Source: Rostratula benghalensis (Eukaryota; Chordata; Aves; Charadriiformes; Rostratulidae). Taken from it: 64,000 nt of DNA. A program made the translations under genes and the position numbers. Positions 1-12,559 of the stretch are shown here, piece by piece. The stretch lies in NCBI GenBank assembly GCA_013399305.1, contig VXAI01000118.1, forward strand, positions 144,970 to 208,969, read 5' to 3'. Numbering within the stretch: the stretch's first letter is position 1; the number at the start of each line of letters is the position of its first letter. Below the pieces are notes generated by a model. It did not search any database, had not been told where the DNA came from, and saw nothing but the letters and a program-made list of their open reading frames with translations.

Positions 1-722
1 GTTGGTAAAACTAGTCACAGAAATAGATGTGCTCAGAATCAGTCAGTGGGTTGAGAAATCCAAGAGTTTTACTTTGTCCCACCTGCCTAAGTTTTGGAAG
101 TGCCTACCAGAATGGGTGGTAGGGTGGTAGCTCGTTTCAGACTGGTACCCTTAGCTAAATATTATTGTGGAATACTTTCAGTGTTACTGGCATACTGCAG
201 TAAAACAATGTACTTCCTCTAGTCATCCGCTGAACATCTTGCATATTGTAGTAAAACACTTCTATTTGAGCAGTAGATTCAGGTACTTCCTATCTTGAAG
301 ATCCATTGTGAAGTAACCTACAAAAGATAAAAGGGATTATCAAAGTGTAAACTACACTATGAACTTGTATAGCAATTTCTGCCACCTTAGCTAGACATTT
401 AGAAGTTGCCTTTTGGTCTTGTGCCAGCTTCACTCAATCAACTTCCTGTAATTTAGCCCAGTGTGTTCCATACGTATGTAGGGAACTCGATTCTCTTGTG
501 GTATTGCCCTTAGTGTTATTCCTGATTTACACCAGTTGCTTGAATACATACATATTGCTTAAAGTACTATTGGTAAATTTCAATTTAGGGTTTGGTTGGG
601 TTTTTAAAAGATATCTTGATCTCAATTGCATCCTAAAGGTTTTCTTTAGGCTTGCAGTAATTTTACGAAATGTGAAAGAATTTTCCTTTATTTCATGATA
701 ATATGTCTTCACTGCCTTTCAG
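1..722 (+). other. HSD17B12: HSD17B12 intron, 3' part
   Basis: AT-rich intron sequence ending in a pyrimidine-rich acceptor (ACTGCCTTTCAG) at 722. A short imperfect direct repeat, GCATACTGCAGTAAAAC and GCATATTGTAGTAAAAC, lies near 190 and 241. No exon or recognisable transposon was seen. Confidence 0.8.
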
Positions 723-804
723 ATCAAAAGGGGTAATCCTGAATATCTCCTCAGCTGCTGGGATGTACCCAACTCCGCTGCTGACCCTTTACTCTGCAAC
801 CAAG
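723..804 (+). CDS. HSD17B12: HSD17B12 exon with the SDR catalytic Ser and Tyr-x-x-x-Lys
   Basis: 82-nt exon between the CAG acceptor at 720-722 and the GTAAGT donor at 805. It starts on the third base of a codon and ends on a codon boundary. It encodes the strand with the catalytic serine (NISS) and the YSATK motif, equivalent to Tyr202 and Lys206 of the human enzyme. Confidence 0.95.
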
Positions 805-3800
805 GTAAGTGTTCTTTTCCACACAAATCAAGTGTCAAACACAAGCCAACACTACGGCAATGAATGTTTTGGTGTCCATCTAGTGGTGCTTTCATGAACT
901 AAAAGTACCGAGTTTCTAACTTAATTTTTTTTCCAATAGTGGAAGCTGGGAGGTTCAGAGAAAAACTAGTGCAAGTGTTCACTGGCATAGAAACAACTAT
1001 TTTATGTATTTCATCATTATTCTGCTTTAACATGGAAAAGGATGCTAGGGTATCAAGCAAGATTAGTGTGAGGTAGAGAAGGGACATTGGCTGAAGTTTA
1101 ACACACTTTCCTAGTTTGCCTTTGCAACTTTTTTGCCCTAATCTTACTGAAGATATTTATCTTCAATATATAATTTTTATATATCTATTCAAGTAGGACT
1201 CCTCTGCTCCTTGCTGGAAGCAAACATTTGTCCTCTTTTTTTTTTTTTTGTTAGTTGCCTTAAATTTAGCATTTCAGGTAAGAGAAAGGACAGAGCTCTA
1301 GGGCCTCACCATTACCAAATAGTCAGCTTTCCTTGATCTGCTGACTGTACGTCCTCCTAATGCAGCCTAGAATATCATTTGATGTTCTTGCAGTACGTGG
1401 ATTATTGGCTTATCTTCTCCCTGGAAGCCACCATAAATTCCAGGTTCTTTGCAGCAGGGCTGCTACTTGACCGAAATTAAGGCATGACATTCACTCACTC
1501 TGTGTGCAGAACATGGCACTTCACTCTGTGCCAGTGCAGAAATCTCGTGATGTTTAACTATCGTCAAGTTTATCAGGGTCTCTCTGGACTGATGCTCTCT
1601 CATGTCAGCAGCTCCATCTAATGTTGCATGAGGATGTGCTTTGTGTCATCATCTAGGCCACTGCTAGGAGATATGGAAGAATATGGGCTTCTGTATTGAT
1701 TTGTAGGGTTCTCTCCATTGAGCTTCTGAGTAGTCCCTAAATTTTTGCTGCCTCTGCCTGTCTCTTCCATTAAACAAAGCTGGTGCATGCAGAGGCATGT
1801 GAGCAGGCTTTGTTTCTGCAAAGGCAAGATAAGTGTTGAATAACTTAACCTTTTTTATCCTTTATCTCTAGGTTGTCTCCCTCGTCCATCAATAGACACA
1901 CACCCCACACCCTTCCCTTTCTCTGAAATGCCTCTTGAACCTAGTGTACCTGTAGGATCCTGTACTGATGCCCTCAAAGACCTTTGCTAGTATTTCCCTA
2001 GCTTGGATTTTATTCCCAAGTACCCAATAATGTTTTATTTCTCTTCTGTTACCTCTCCTTGTTTCTGTCTCTTGTATGCTCATCTTTAGTTTGTCAAGAA
2101 GCTCCCCACTTAGCCAAACACATCTTTTACTGAAATTTCCTGTTGTCTTCCACAACAGGTTGGTCTGTTTTACCAGCTTGTAAGTTACTACTTTATTTCT
2201 TGTAAAATTTATCTGCTCTGACTTCTCTTTGTGTCACTGGGACCGTTTTGTTTTTCTACAGCTAGTCTGTCTTTTTTTTTTTTTTTTAACGAAGGTACTT
2301 ACAGGGACTTATAAAATGTTTGCCTAAAAGGTCTCCAGTTAATGGTGTAAAGACAGAGTATGGGTACACAGTAGGGGACTGAAGTATACGTGATAAAACT
2401 AAAAGCAACAGACATTTACACTGGTATTAAAGCACTATGGCACTACAGCTTTTTCAGGTGCACCTGGTAATTACTTTCAATACTTCAAGAATTTTAGAGT
2501 CTAAGCAGAACCTTGACAGGATGAAGAAACCATCACTAGTGTCATTCGTGTCAGAACAGACCTATGTTTGCTGTAGACTCTTCATATTTCCAGAAAGAAA
2601 TTGATGCACGCTATTTTATTCATACTAAAGGAGGGGATATTTAAGTTCAGAAATCATGAAAGCCTGATAAAAAAAATATTCTTGAAATAGCTGTTTCCTG
2701 AGAGCACAGTTCTTTGTTTCAATATGAAAGGTCACATTGGTTCAGGCAGTGCCTTCAGCTTTATGGACAGAATCAAGCTTCTGATTTTAGTGATAATATG
2801 CCTTACACTGCTTTGGTTAGTCTTTTCTTCAATGAGAATCTCAAATATTTCCTCCCCTCCCCCTAAGAAACTCAATTACAGGTTAAGTAATCTGCTTATT
2901 CTCAGCACTGCTCATCTCCTACCACAGCAAGATTAGTGAGCATGAAAGTGACTCCTAATGTAGCTAATAGAAAGACTGTATCTGCAATTTCTAGGGTATT
3001 TTCCTCATTTGTATAGAGGGGATTTAAAGTGTAGTATCCTTCAGGTCTAAGTCAATGGCTTTGGCTAATTATTAGGAACAGGCACAGTCCCGCTCATTTT
3101 AACCTTCTCGTGGGGATTCCCTATTATACAATGAAACAAGGTACTTTAAGGGAATCAGTCACTCCATTCATCCCACTCGGCCTCGTTGTTTCACTAAAAC
3201 AAGAAACCGGAGCAGAACCTGATATTTTTGTCTCACTGGGCAGGAGGAAGGGAAAGTGGAAAGGGGGCTTAGAAGAACCTTAGGGAACGGGAATCTTCTT
3301 GGTATGGTTATGGAGACAGCAGTATCAGACATGAAGGCATCTTGAAAGCAGATATTACAATCCACCTCTTAATCCCTTTCTCTTCATTGTTTAAGCTTTT
3401 TGTCATGTAATTTCTGAAACTTCCAGAAGTTTGGAAGAGAATCTGTGGAAGTGGACTTAACACTATGTTTTAAAAGCCATGCACAAGAGAAACCTACTTA
3501 AATCACTCTTAAGGGGGGGAAAAAAAAAAAAAGGTCTTAAAGAGGTGACATAAGTAGTGAATAATGCGAACATACAAAAACTTACTTTCCTTTTTAAGTA
3601 GGCTTTATGTAACAAATCTAATTTTTTTTCCTTCTAAATTAAAGAGTTGTATTTCTTCAACTTGAGCCTTGCTTCTGTAAAAGCATATCATAAGCATTGG
3701 GTTTCTATTCAGGTGTCATTGCTCTAATATGCAAATTTTCATGGAAAACCTAAGATTTTTCACTTTAAAAAGAGGAACTATAAATACTCATTCAAATATC

Positions 3801-6800
3801 TTTACATAAACCTACGAGGTAAAGTTTTAATGTGTAGCATGCTGCATGTTTCCTTCCTTTTCTCTCCAGGCTTTTGTGGATTACTTCTCCCGAGGCCTCC
3901 ATGCAGAATACAAGAGCCAGGGCATCATTGTGCAGGTGAGTAGAGTTTGTTTCGTGAAAAGTGTGGTTACCACAGCAACACTGGTGTCTTGGTAACAAAG
4001 GCAATCAGCATATTCTCTTATTCATTAATATGTGACGCAGATTAAGGATAAGGATTTCCTTTGATCCCATGAGCAGCTATTCTGAAACAATGCATCTCAA
4101 AGCAAGAAAAAACATGGGGTTTTATTTGTTTCTTATAGCTGATGGTGGTAACTGAACCTTTAAGTATAAAATATTCCATAAAACTGCATGTATCTCTGTA
4201 GCATACATTCTTATACAACTTAATCTACTGGAATGCGCTTTTGGAGTGCGTTTGTACAGAGATTCAATGGGTAACTGCTCAAAAGGCTAGAATTATAGCA
4301 GTCCCTTCCCTGCAGCGTCAGCGAATCGACTGCCAGTGTAAGCATAGTGGCAAAAACAAACAAAAGCCTCAAAGACCCTCTGAATGTAATGGACTGACTG
4401 AATTTTCTTCAGTACTGGCTTTCCACGTTACTGATGAGCCTTGCTATTCCCCCCCCCCATTTGTTTGCTTCCATGTTTTTAATTATTTTTTGATGGGGCA
4501 TAAAAGCAAACAAAGCCAGTTTCTCACAACTTCACCTGATTTTGCTTTAAGATCACTTTTTACATAATCTTAGTGTTTGATTCTGAAACGTGGCTGGAAT
4601 TTCCAGCTTTGGTTGCAAACACTTGAATTTTTCATTACTTATTACAGCTATTGCTTTCCAGAGCATTCACTCTGATAAAGGTGGTGTCAGGTCTTATGTG
4701 TACTGTGAAGACAGTAGAGTATCTTTGTCAAATTCAGTTAGGGATTTTCTCACAAGCAGGATTAGCCCACGTCCATACCTGTTGTTCTCCTGCTTTCTAC
4801 GGTGGATGAGGGAAAAGCTGTGGATGTTGTTTACCTGGACTTTAGTAAGGCCTTTGATTTGGTCTCCTACAGAGAGGCTCTCCTCCTGGACAGACTGGCT
4901 GACTTTGGCTTGGACAGGAGTACTCTCCTCTGGCTTAAAAACTGCCTGGAGGGCCAGGCCCAGAGAGTGGTGGTAAATTAAGCTAAATCCAGGTGGTGGC
5001 CAGTCGTGAGTGGCGTCCTCCAGGGCTCAGTATTGGGTTCAGTTCTCTTTATTAATGATCTGGACGAGGGGATCAAGTGCACCCTCAGTAAGTTTTCAGA
5101 TGACACTAAACTAGGTGGGAGTGTTGACCTGCTTGGGGTAGAAAGGCTTTGCAGAGAGATCTGGACAGGCTGGATTGATGGGCTGAGGCCAATGGGATGA
5201 GGTTCAGTAAGACCAAGTTCTAGGTCCTGCACTTGGGTCACACCAACCCCATGCAGTGCTACAGGCGTGGGAAATAGTGGCTGGAGAGCTGCCCGGCAGA
5301 GCAGGACATAGCAGTCTTGGTTGACAGCCGGCTGAATGTGAGCCAGCAATGTGCCCAGGTGGCCAAGAAGACCAACAGTGTCCTGGCCTGTAACAGGAAC
5401 AGCATGGTGAGTAGGACTTGGCAGGTGACCAACTCCCTCTACTCGGCACTGGTAAGGTCTCATCTCGAGTACTGCATCCAGTTTTGGGCCCCTTACCATA
5501 AAAAAGACATTGAAGTGCTGGAGTGGGTTCAGAGAAGGGCAACAAAACTGGTGAGGGGTCTGGAGAATAAGCCTTATAAGGGGAAGCTGAGGGAGCTGGG
5601 GTTGTTCAGCCTGGAGAAAAGGAGGATGAGGGGAGAAATTCCTACACTCTATAACTCCCTGAAAGGAGGTTGTAGAGAGGCGCAGGGGTCAGTCTCTTCT
5701 CCCAAGTCACAGGCGATAGGACAAGAAGAAATGGCCTCACGTTGCGCCGGGGAGGTTCAGATTGGATATCAGGAAAATTTTTACACTGAAAGGGTTATTA
5801 AGCATTGGAAATGGACTGCCTGGGAAGGTGGTTGAGGCTGGAGGTATTCAAAAGACAGGTTGACATAGTGCTTAATTGACATGGTTTAGTGATGAGTTGG
5901 TTTTTATCAGAGTAGGGTTGATGGTTGGACTACATGATCTTAAACGTCCCTTCCAACCTAGACAATTCTATGATTCAAAGCAGTTTGAACTCCGAAAGTC
6001 CTAGGAGGAGTAAGGCACAGAGTTGTCTGCCTCATTTGCGTGATCATGAAGTGTGACAGTCCAACTTCTGTTACTGGCTAAAGCCATGGAGAAGTGGTTA
6101 CCAATTTAGGGCATGTTACCTTATTTATTGATGGGCTAGATTTTTTTTTTTTTCACCTTTTAAGCATACTTAGCAAAACAAGCATTTATTGCAAGTTCAT
6201 GACCTGCAGTTCAGTATCCAGATGTTTAGTCACAAATGTTTAGTATAATGTCCTGTCCCAGTTCCTAAGAGAGGACTGTGTTAAGAAAAAAGATTATTGC
6301 TGGCTGAGCTATTCCCACACAGTCATTGACTTCTTACTGGGAACCTCATTTAAACCTTAACACTAAACATCTAATGATGTTTCTTTTGGAGTCTTGTTGG
6401 CAGTGGAGAGAAAGCTAGCAAAGGTGGGCCCTGAAATCATTCTAACAACTGTTGGTACAGACCTCAAGGACAGCCTAGATGACACTAGTTTTACACTGGT
6501 GACAGATTATGATTTGCTGTAGAGTTCCCAAACCATAACTTCTCCTCGGAGTGCTTCTTTGTAAGATGTGGTAAGCTGTCTTTTTGTAACTCCCAAGCTG
6601 GCAAAGGGTACTGAATTCCTGACAGCATTGCTTTTTTGCCCCTAAATGTAGACAGTGAATTGCCACTCCTGAGTTATGTGGGCCTGATGACCAATAGCTG
6701 TCACGGCTTCAATTTATTATGCTAATTTTATTACAGTCCATGTCCTTGTCATCTTGTTCCAGCCTAAGTCACTATAAACCACTAATGAATATTACAAGTA

Positions 6801-9556
6801 CGTCCCTGTGAAGACTAGCTGACGTCTCTTCTTCAAGCCCTTTGGAAGACTGCACTTCCTTTAGATTCTTTGAAGTTCATCTCTCTGACCTTCAGAAATG
6901 TAGCACTTTTAATCCAGACTTGCACTTCCAGCTGCGATCACCATTTAAAACAGTTAACTCTTGCCATGCCAATACCCATAGAGTACCACTGCAGCAAAAG
7001 CAGAAGTGCAGTGCAGGTGGTATTTTATTTTACCAATTTCTGAAGTTCAGCTTAAGGTGTATCAGTTTTGCTCAAGTGGATTGCCTTCCCCTGGAAGCTT
7101 AGTTTTGATAGTATATAGTGGGTTTATTGAAATGCAGAGATCTTTAGATTAAAATTGGACTCTTTCTGGCTGATGGACCTGCTTAATTTTACCGAAGCAT
7201 CACAGTAATAGCATAAGGTTTGAGTAGCAGAAGAAAGAAAATAGATCCTAACTATAACCATTGTGCCACTCTAGATGAGAATGTTGCAGATACAGTTTGG
7301 TGGGGAATAAAAAGCTTAGGATATTTGGGGGTGGTTTTATTTTTTAATTTATTTATTATAACATCAAACTAGAGATTAAGATTAGAAATGTAATCTGAAA
7401 AATGGATGTGGTTCACATTCTGGAGCTGAAACTAAGTACCTAACAGAATGAGTTTTTTTCTTATCTAAGCATTTGTAGCTTTTGGTGACTTTAAAGACGA
7501 TGGTAACCCCTTACACTTCTGAAATTCAAATCTCTATGGTTTTCCTCTCCATTTGGAAGTAGACTTAAGCAGTATATATTTGAAAGTCCTATTTATAGGG
7601 AGAAGTTCACAGTTTTAATGTTATACAGTGACGAAATGAGCAGACATACCAGTGCTTCCTCTGTGTGGTGGTCAGATTCCTGTTGAAATGCTCACAGCCA
7701 CGGCATGGGTTAATGGTCAATGACAGTTCTAGCGGTCCTTTCCTCCTGCAAACATGATAGTAAAGCTAATGTTTCTGAAGTCAAGCATGTGTGGTCATTG
7801 TTCTTTAAGAGACTAACTTGGGGGGAAGCAGGTTTCCAAACTGTAACTTACCCAAATATACTGAATATTTAAATGGGTATTCTCATTGTGAGCTCTGTCA
7901 GTGTAGCGTAAGTGGACGCACACTTCTCAGGTATCTGCTGTAAAGGCATGTGAATCATTGCATGCACTGCTGTGACAAGCAGTGGTGAACTGAATGTCCA
8001 GTACAGCCACAGAGACCAGCTGTCAGTGTTTTAGGAGATCCTTGTTGAAGTGGTGAGGTTCCAGCCTTTCAAAGCTTGTGAGATCTGGTATGTCACTATC
8101 TGATTGAGTGGCTATAGACCAGGGTTTTTTGATTATATTAGAGGCATAGGTTGAGGAAAAGTTGAAAGCAAGGACAAAACCATGACTATGGGGAAAGAGG
8201 GCTGCTTCCTAGTGTGCAAGTGTTCTAAGCATTTCCCTTCCCTTCTTCAGCAGCATGAGCTAGGGATAGGTGGAATGTGGTTTTGAATCCCTGAGGTCTT
8301 GGGGGATCTTGACCCACCATGGACCTGCCATTATGGTACCAGTGTCCCTTTGTCAGCCACATACGCTGATTCCTCTTGCTTTTCCATTATGCCAGGGCCA
8401 ATAGTTCTGAGACCCACCACCACTTTTTCTGTTTCTTTCAAACATTGCTATAAAAAACTATTAACTGTGCTCCACTTCTTGATTCTTCCTTCTGTCCTAG
8501 AGGTCTTCCACTTTGGTACCAATGTCTCCTCCTGCCTCCAAGCCCTCCTGTGGTGATACAACTAAATGTTCCAAGTCTTCTGACATTCCCTTCTTTCTCC
8601 TGAGTTTGTTTCTCTCTATGCAGATGCCTAACTGAAGAGCTGTTATTCAAGTATAAAAGCTCTGTCTTGGATTCTGTGCCTCTTTCCCAAGCAAATGTTG
8701 GGAGTGTAACTACTGAGAAGCAAGTTTAACTGCTGCAGCATCTTCCGTTAAAACAGCTGGAATGAAGTTTGGAACTCAAAAATTTTAAGAAAGGCTTTTT
8801 AGCCTTAGGCTTGCACAAGTAGTTTTTCTAGAGCCCCTCACTGTCAACAGACTGTTAGACTATGTCCTTCACATTCCAAATGTGGCCCACAAGATACCTG
8901 ATGAAAAATTCTTTTTTTGATACTGTACATTCTGATCTTATAGCCAGAATCATGAAGGCAGCTGGTTTAAGCTATAATTCAGTATATGGGTTACCTAATT
9001 TCCAATGACTTCAGTTTTTTGATGGATCTGTACGTTAACCTGAAAGCATTCTCTGCTTAACATGATCTTTCCTATGTGCAGAGTGTTCTGCCGTATTACG
9101 TGGCAACAAAAATGTCCAAGATCCGCAAGCCGACCTTTGATAAGCCCAGTCCCAAAACCTATGTTAGAGCTGCCTTGGGCACGGTGGGCCTGCAGTCCCA
9201 AACCAACGGGTGCCTGCCCCATGCGCTCATGGTAAGTAACCTGGGAAGATGTTAAGGACCTGGAAAGTCCTTTGTATGTATTTATTACGGAAGACAAGTA
9301 AAGAATAATTTGGAATATTAAATATTTGTGTTCTTTGACTTCTAATCATAACTTGGTAATATTTGTGTGTGCTGGGAACTGTTAGATTTTACTTCGTACA
9401 GGCTGTAAAAAGGTGAGACTTCCCCTCTCTTTTTTATTTTTTCTTTTTTAGGGATGGATCTTTTCACTTCTGCCTACACCTACTGCTATTAATTTTCTCA
9501 TGAAAACAAACAAACAAATACGGGCTCGTTATTTGAAAAAAATGAAGGAGAAGTAG
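723..9556 (+). CDS. HSD17B12: HSD17B12, very-long-chain 3-oxoacyl-CoA reductase (3' part of gene)
   Basis: Last four coding exons: 723-804, 3870-3935, 9082-9231, 9452-9556. The spliced frame is open for about 133 residues and continues from exons left of the window. Family knowledge: HSD17B12 is an ER-membrane short-chain dehydrogenase that reduces 3-ketoacyl-CoA with NADPH in the second step of very-long-chain fatty-acid elongation, and it can also reduce estrone. Seen here: the N-I-S-S segment with the catalytic serine, then Y-S-A-T-K, the SDR Y-x-x-x-K signature; a conserved block reading KIRKP then KPSP; and a hydrophobic C-terminal part. The protein ends KMKEK, a KxKxx-type dilysine ER-retrieval signal. 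The family is about 312 residues, so roughly the last 40% is present. All junctions are GT-AG and phases agree. The next gene on the same strand is ALKBH3, as in mammals. Confidence 0.95.
805..3869 (+). other. HSD17B12: HSD17B12 intron
   Basis: About 3.1 kb of unique-looking AT-rich sequence with short poly-T tracts near 1238 and 2270 and a poly-A tract near 3520. Short ORFs here have no recognisable content. Nothing else is supported. Confidence 0.8.
3870..3935 (+). CDS. HSD17B12: HSD17B12 internal exon
   Basis: 66-nt, 22-codon exon after a TTCTCTCCAG acceptor and before GTGAGT, phase 0 at both ends. It encodes the helix after the active-site lysine (begins [10 protein letters not shown], ends GIIVQ), matching the human FVDFFSQCL region. 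Confidence 0.94.
3936..9081 (+). other. HSD17B12: HSD17B12 intron with one CR1 insertion
   Basis: About 5.1 kb intron. The CR1 copy at about 4790-5975 is listed separately. The remainder is AT-rich unique sequence with no exon I can support. Confidence 0.8.
4790..5975 (+). mobile_element. CR1 LINE, 5'-truncated, with reverse-transcriptase remnant
   Basis: Sense-strand non-LTR retrotransposon fragment. The first part translates as the CR1 reverse transcriptase (block reading [11 protein letters not shown] near 4820-4855). The catalytic box is read as FSDD at 5093-5104, where FADD is usual. The frame is broken by a TAA at about 4978 and by shifts. Later parts give the LNVSQQCAQ and HLEYC blocks. 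It ends with CTTCCAACCTAGACAATTCTATGATTC, typical of a CR1 3' terminus. It sits in an HSD17B12 intron in gene orientation and looks inactive. Confidence 0.93.
9082..9231 (+). CDS. HSD17B12: HSD17B12 penultimate coding exon
   Basis: 150-nt exon, 50 codons, phase 0 at both ends, bounded by CTATGTGCAG and GTAAGT. Encodes [17 protein letters not shown] and, further on, [10 protein letters not shown] and HALM, which line up with the human VLPYFVATKLAKIRKP and VGLQSRTNG segments. This is the C-terminal substrate and membrane-proximal part of the reductase. Confidence 0.95.
9452..9556 (+). CDS. HSD17B12: HSD17B12 terminal coding exon
   Basis: 35 codons including the TAG stop at 9554-9556, after a long T-rich acceptor. 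It encodes a hydrophobic start ([10 protein letters not shown]) followed by a basic tail ending KMKEK. The lysines at -3 and -5 fit the KxKxx ER-retrieval pattern, also present in the human tail. Confidence 0.94.
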   Translation, partial: GWIFSLLPTPTAINFLMKTNKQIRARYLKKMKEK

Positions 9557-9677
9557 GCTGGAGGCAACTTGATCTGGGAAGCCTGGGACTCCTGCAGGTT
9601 CCATGCCTATGCTGCAGCACCATGCAGACCTAACGTTTTCAACATCTTCAATCATAGGTGTGCTTTCTAACAAGCCA

Positions 9678-9717
9678 AACAGTCTTGTTTTGAGGATACA
9701 GGTGAAACAAGACTGTT
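9678..9717 (+). repeat. Perfect 13-bp inverted repeat (hairpin) in the HSD17B12 3' UTR
   Basis: AACAGTCTTGTTT at 9678-9690 is the exact reverse complement of AAACAAGACTGTT at 9705-9717, with a 14-nt spacer. In mRNA it could fold into an uninterrupted 13-bp stem. Function unknown. Confidence 0.85.
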
Positions 9718-10701
9718 GACTTCTAATATTGATTTAAAAATAGGCTTTATTTGTTTATAGGTATTATGAGGGGAGGGAAGTGCTTCGGACTAAAATTGCA
9801 CTGTGCTTTAAGAAATACTTACATGGACTTGATCAGACATTGCGCTGTTGAGGAACAGCTTGGTTTTATAGCATCCATCACATCTATGTATTGTGCATGT
9901 GGGTGAAGGGTGGAAAATAGTAGTTCTCACATATTCCTGGATAGGTGCGGAGGAGTGGGAAAGGAGCGTAATTATTTAAAAAGGTAACCTAGCACTATTG
10001 ACAGAGTATGACTTTTTCCCAGCTCAGGTTTTAGGTACATGCAAGGATTCTGCATTGTCAGCCAGCTCATGGGCACTCCCCTGCTTACATGATCAGTGTG
10101 ATTTTTTTGGGGGGTTAAGAACTTCGAAAGAATTGGGTCAAAACCAAAACCCAGTGTAGCTGCTCATCTATAAATATATACATAAATAACATTGCAAAAG
10201 TTACTTCAATTCCTGGATCTTGAATATGGATTCTAACTTTTCAGTAATATGTAAACTTTATGATTTGTAATAACATTTTTAAAAGTTCAGTGCCTGCTCT
10301 TTGTAATAGGTGGTGATAACACAATGTAGATAAATGTCACAAGTTATGTGTTATGTGCTGGTTGCTATGTTAAAGATTATGGGCACTTTAAATGCAGAGC
10401 TTGAAATGAGTTACAGGTCCTCGTTAGCGTAGATGGTTAAATTATTTTTGAAGTATGTATCAGTGTGTTTTTTTGGTGAGGCCCTTTGAAATGTGAATCC
10501 TGATATTTGAGACAGCTTGAAAAATTAGAACCAGTAAACTTCTTTAAATGTAAAACATGGTTAATTTAATTAGGTTTAACTGATTTGTTCTGTGGTTCTA
10601 TTCCAAAATGGAGTGCTGTAGTGAGGCTGAAGTTACCCAACTCCAGGCAATAGGGATCAGAGAAGTGTGCACTGCTGTTGTCTCTATTTACCTACTCTTC
10701 A

Positions 10702-10707
10702 AATAAA
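10702..10707 (+). promoter_or_regulatory. HSD17B12: Possible proximal poly(A) signal of HSD17B12
   Basis: AATAAA followed within about 15 nt by a T/GT-rich stretch (TTTTGGTCTTT). It would give a 3' UTR of about 1.15 kb. Usage is not shown. Confidence 0.45.
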
Positions 10708-11106
10708 GATTTTGGTCTTTAACATTCCTTTTTATAAACATAACATATACTCAAACTTCCAAGGCGAATCAAATTGCAAGCAGCTGCCAATATTTTCTGT
10801 GGTGACTTCCTATGGTTGAAGAGTGGAGGTTGTTTTCTGTCCTTGAAAGAATTTCAAGCTCTGATTTTGAAGTAAAGTATGTTGTATTGAGACATGATTT
10901 GGGGCTAACATTTTCTGTACATTGAAAAAAAAACCTGAATACCGATGCAATGGTGCTGATCAAATCTGAGTTTTCTTAATTTTTTGGAACAGGGAAGGTG
11001 AAGTCAGGAGTATTTAGTTCTGTAAGAGCACATGATGTGGTTTGCTCTGGATCTGACATGGAAGCATTGGACTAAACAATCTACGGATGGTGGACTTTGT
11101 AAAACA

Positions 11107-11112
11107 AATAAA
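11107..11112 (+). promoter_or_regulatory. HSD17B12: Main candidate poly(A) signal of HSD17B12
   Basis: AATAAA followed about 20 nt later by TTTGTGTTGTG and a 13-nt T run, the expected downstream GU/U-rich element. It is the best terminator of the HSD17B12 transcript before the ALKBH3 promoter, 1.7 kb further on. Confidence 0.7.
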
Positions 11113-11130
11113 ATGAAATTTAGTCTGAAT

Positions 11131-11864
11131 CTTTGTGTTGTGTTTTTTTTTTTTTCCCTAAAATGTTTGCCTGTACATTCAAATGCCTGATTGTCCTTTG
11201 TATGCAGTGAAAATGGCTGTACTTTTACTTGCTAAAATCAAAGCTTTTTATTAATCTGTTTTCCTGGCTGTTACCTGTTTTACCGTGCTGCTCTTTTAAA
11301 ATCACTGGAGTACAAAATAAAAAAAATATTAATTAGAACTATTAATTAAGCTACGAATAAGAAAAAGTTATTTCCAAATAACAGTTTTCTGACTATTGAA
11401 GGTGTTTGGAAAGAATATGTCTGAGGGAAGTAGCACGCCCATCTGACTGGCACTGCGGCAGTGGTGGCCGGGCAAGGCTGGACATGGCAGCGGGGCTGTT
11501 GGAGCCTGTGGTGTTTTCCTCACTGTCCTGTGTGTGGTGCTGGAAGGCTGCAGTTGGGGTTCCCACTCTCACGCTTCCTCTGAGGTTTTTATTTTCCAAA
11601 CTGCAGCATGGAATCTCGCTTTCTAACTGAAATTGCCTTGACTTTGATTTTGAATGTCTGTTCACCGCAGCAGTTGAGATTATGTGTGTCTGCAATAGCT
11701 TCTAATGTGAAACATCTGTGAAATGTCCTGGGCAATTGACAGAAAACAGGAGGGGTTTCCTTGCAGTGCTGTTACTGTATCTCTTTGCAACTCTGCTCCA
11801 AAGGCTGTTTTGGTCACAGATGTGGTGCAAGAAGGGTGCATCTTCCTCCTCCTCTGCTCTGCAC
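11131..11864. other. Intergenic spacer between HSD17B12 and ALKBH3
   Basis: AT-rich near 11160-11400, then more GC-rich. A further AATAAA lies near 11318. No gene or clear repeat is recognised before the CR1 fragment at 11865. Confidence 0.6.
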
Positions 11865-12320
11865 TGGTGAGGCTGCATCTGGAACTTTGTGTCCAGTTCT
11901 GAGCTCCCCAGTTCAAGAAGGAAAAGGAACTACTGGAGGGCTAAGAAGATGAGAGACTGGAACATCTCTCTGATGAGGAAAGGGTGAGTCCTGGAGTCTG
12001 AGCCTGGAGAAGAGAAGACTGAGAGGGGATCTCACCAGTCTGATCAATTTCTAAAGGGCAGGTGTCAGGGGATGGCATCAGACCCTATTCAATGGTGCGC
12101 AGTGCCAGGATAAGAGGAACTAGGACACAGGAAATTCCATCTGAACATGGGGGAAAAACTTTTTTTCCTGTGAGGGTGGCAGAGCCCTGGAACAAGATTC
12201 CCTGAGAAATCGTGGAGCCTCTGTCTCTGGAGACATTCAAAACCCACCTGGCAGCATTCCTGTGCAGTCTGCTCTGAGCTGGCCCTGGTCTCTGAAAGTC
12301 TCCTCCAACTCCAGCTGGAG
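11865..12320 (+). mobile_element. CR1-type LINE fragment upstream of the ALKBH3 promoter
   Basis: Contains CR1 3'-region landmarks in order: TGGTGAGGCTGCATCTGGA, CCTGGAGAAGAGAAGACTGA, CACAGGAAATTCCATCTGAA, a T-run then TGTGAGGGTGGCAGAGCC, and a degenerate ending AAAGTCTCCTCCAACTCCAG. The copy is diverged, belongs to a different subfamily from the copies near 34 and 53 kb, and lacks the tail repeats. Confidence 0.75.
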
Positions 12321-12559
12321 TGAGGTTGAAACAAGGGAGTGCAAACGCCTAGAACAGGACCGGAGTTGAGCAGCGTCTGCCCCTCTCTTCCCTGGCAGCT
12401 GTCCCTGACTGGCACAGGCCTGTTCCCCATGGCCAGCCTCCTCCCAAGTGGAGGAAGCCACCAGCGCCAGGGGCGGTGGCAAGATCTTGGGCAGCCGCTC
12501 ACCTGGCCCAGGAACGGCACGGGGCTGAAGGGAGGAGAAGCGCCTCTGTGAGGAGCCTG

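Larger units (their letters stand above)
9557..11130 (+). other. HSD17B12: HSD17B12 3' UTR
   Basis: AT-rich sequence without exons between the TAG stop and a strong poly(A) signal at 11107 followed by TGTGTTGTG and a T run at about 11135-11155. A 13-bp perfect inverted repeat lies about 120 nt after the stop. The 3' boundary is inferred from the signal only. Confidence 0.7.

Noticed and set aside
5317..5835. 172-codon frame with retrotransposon-like blocks
   Set aside because: It is part of the decayed CR1 at 4790-5975, not a host gene; likewise the frames at 37891-38307 and 57841-58371.
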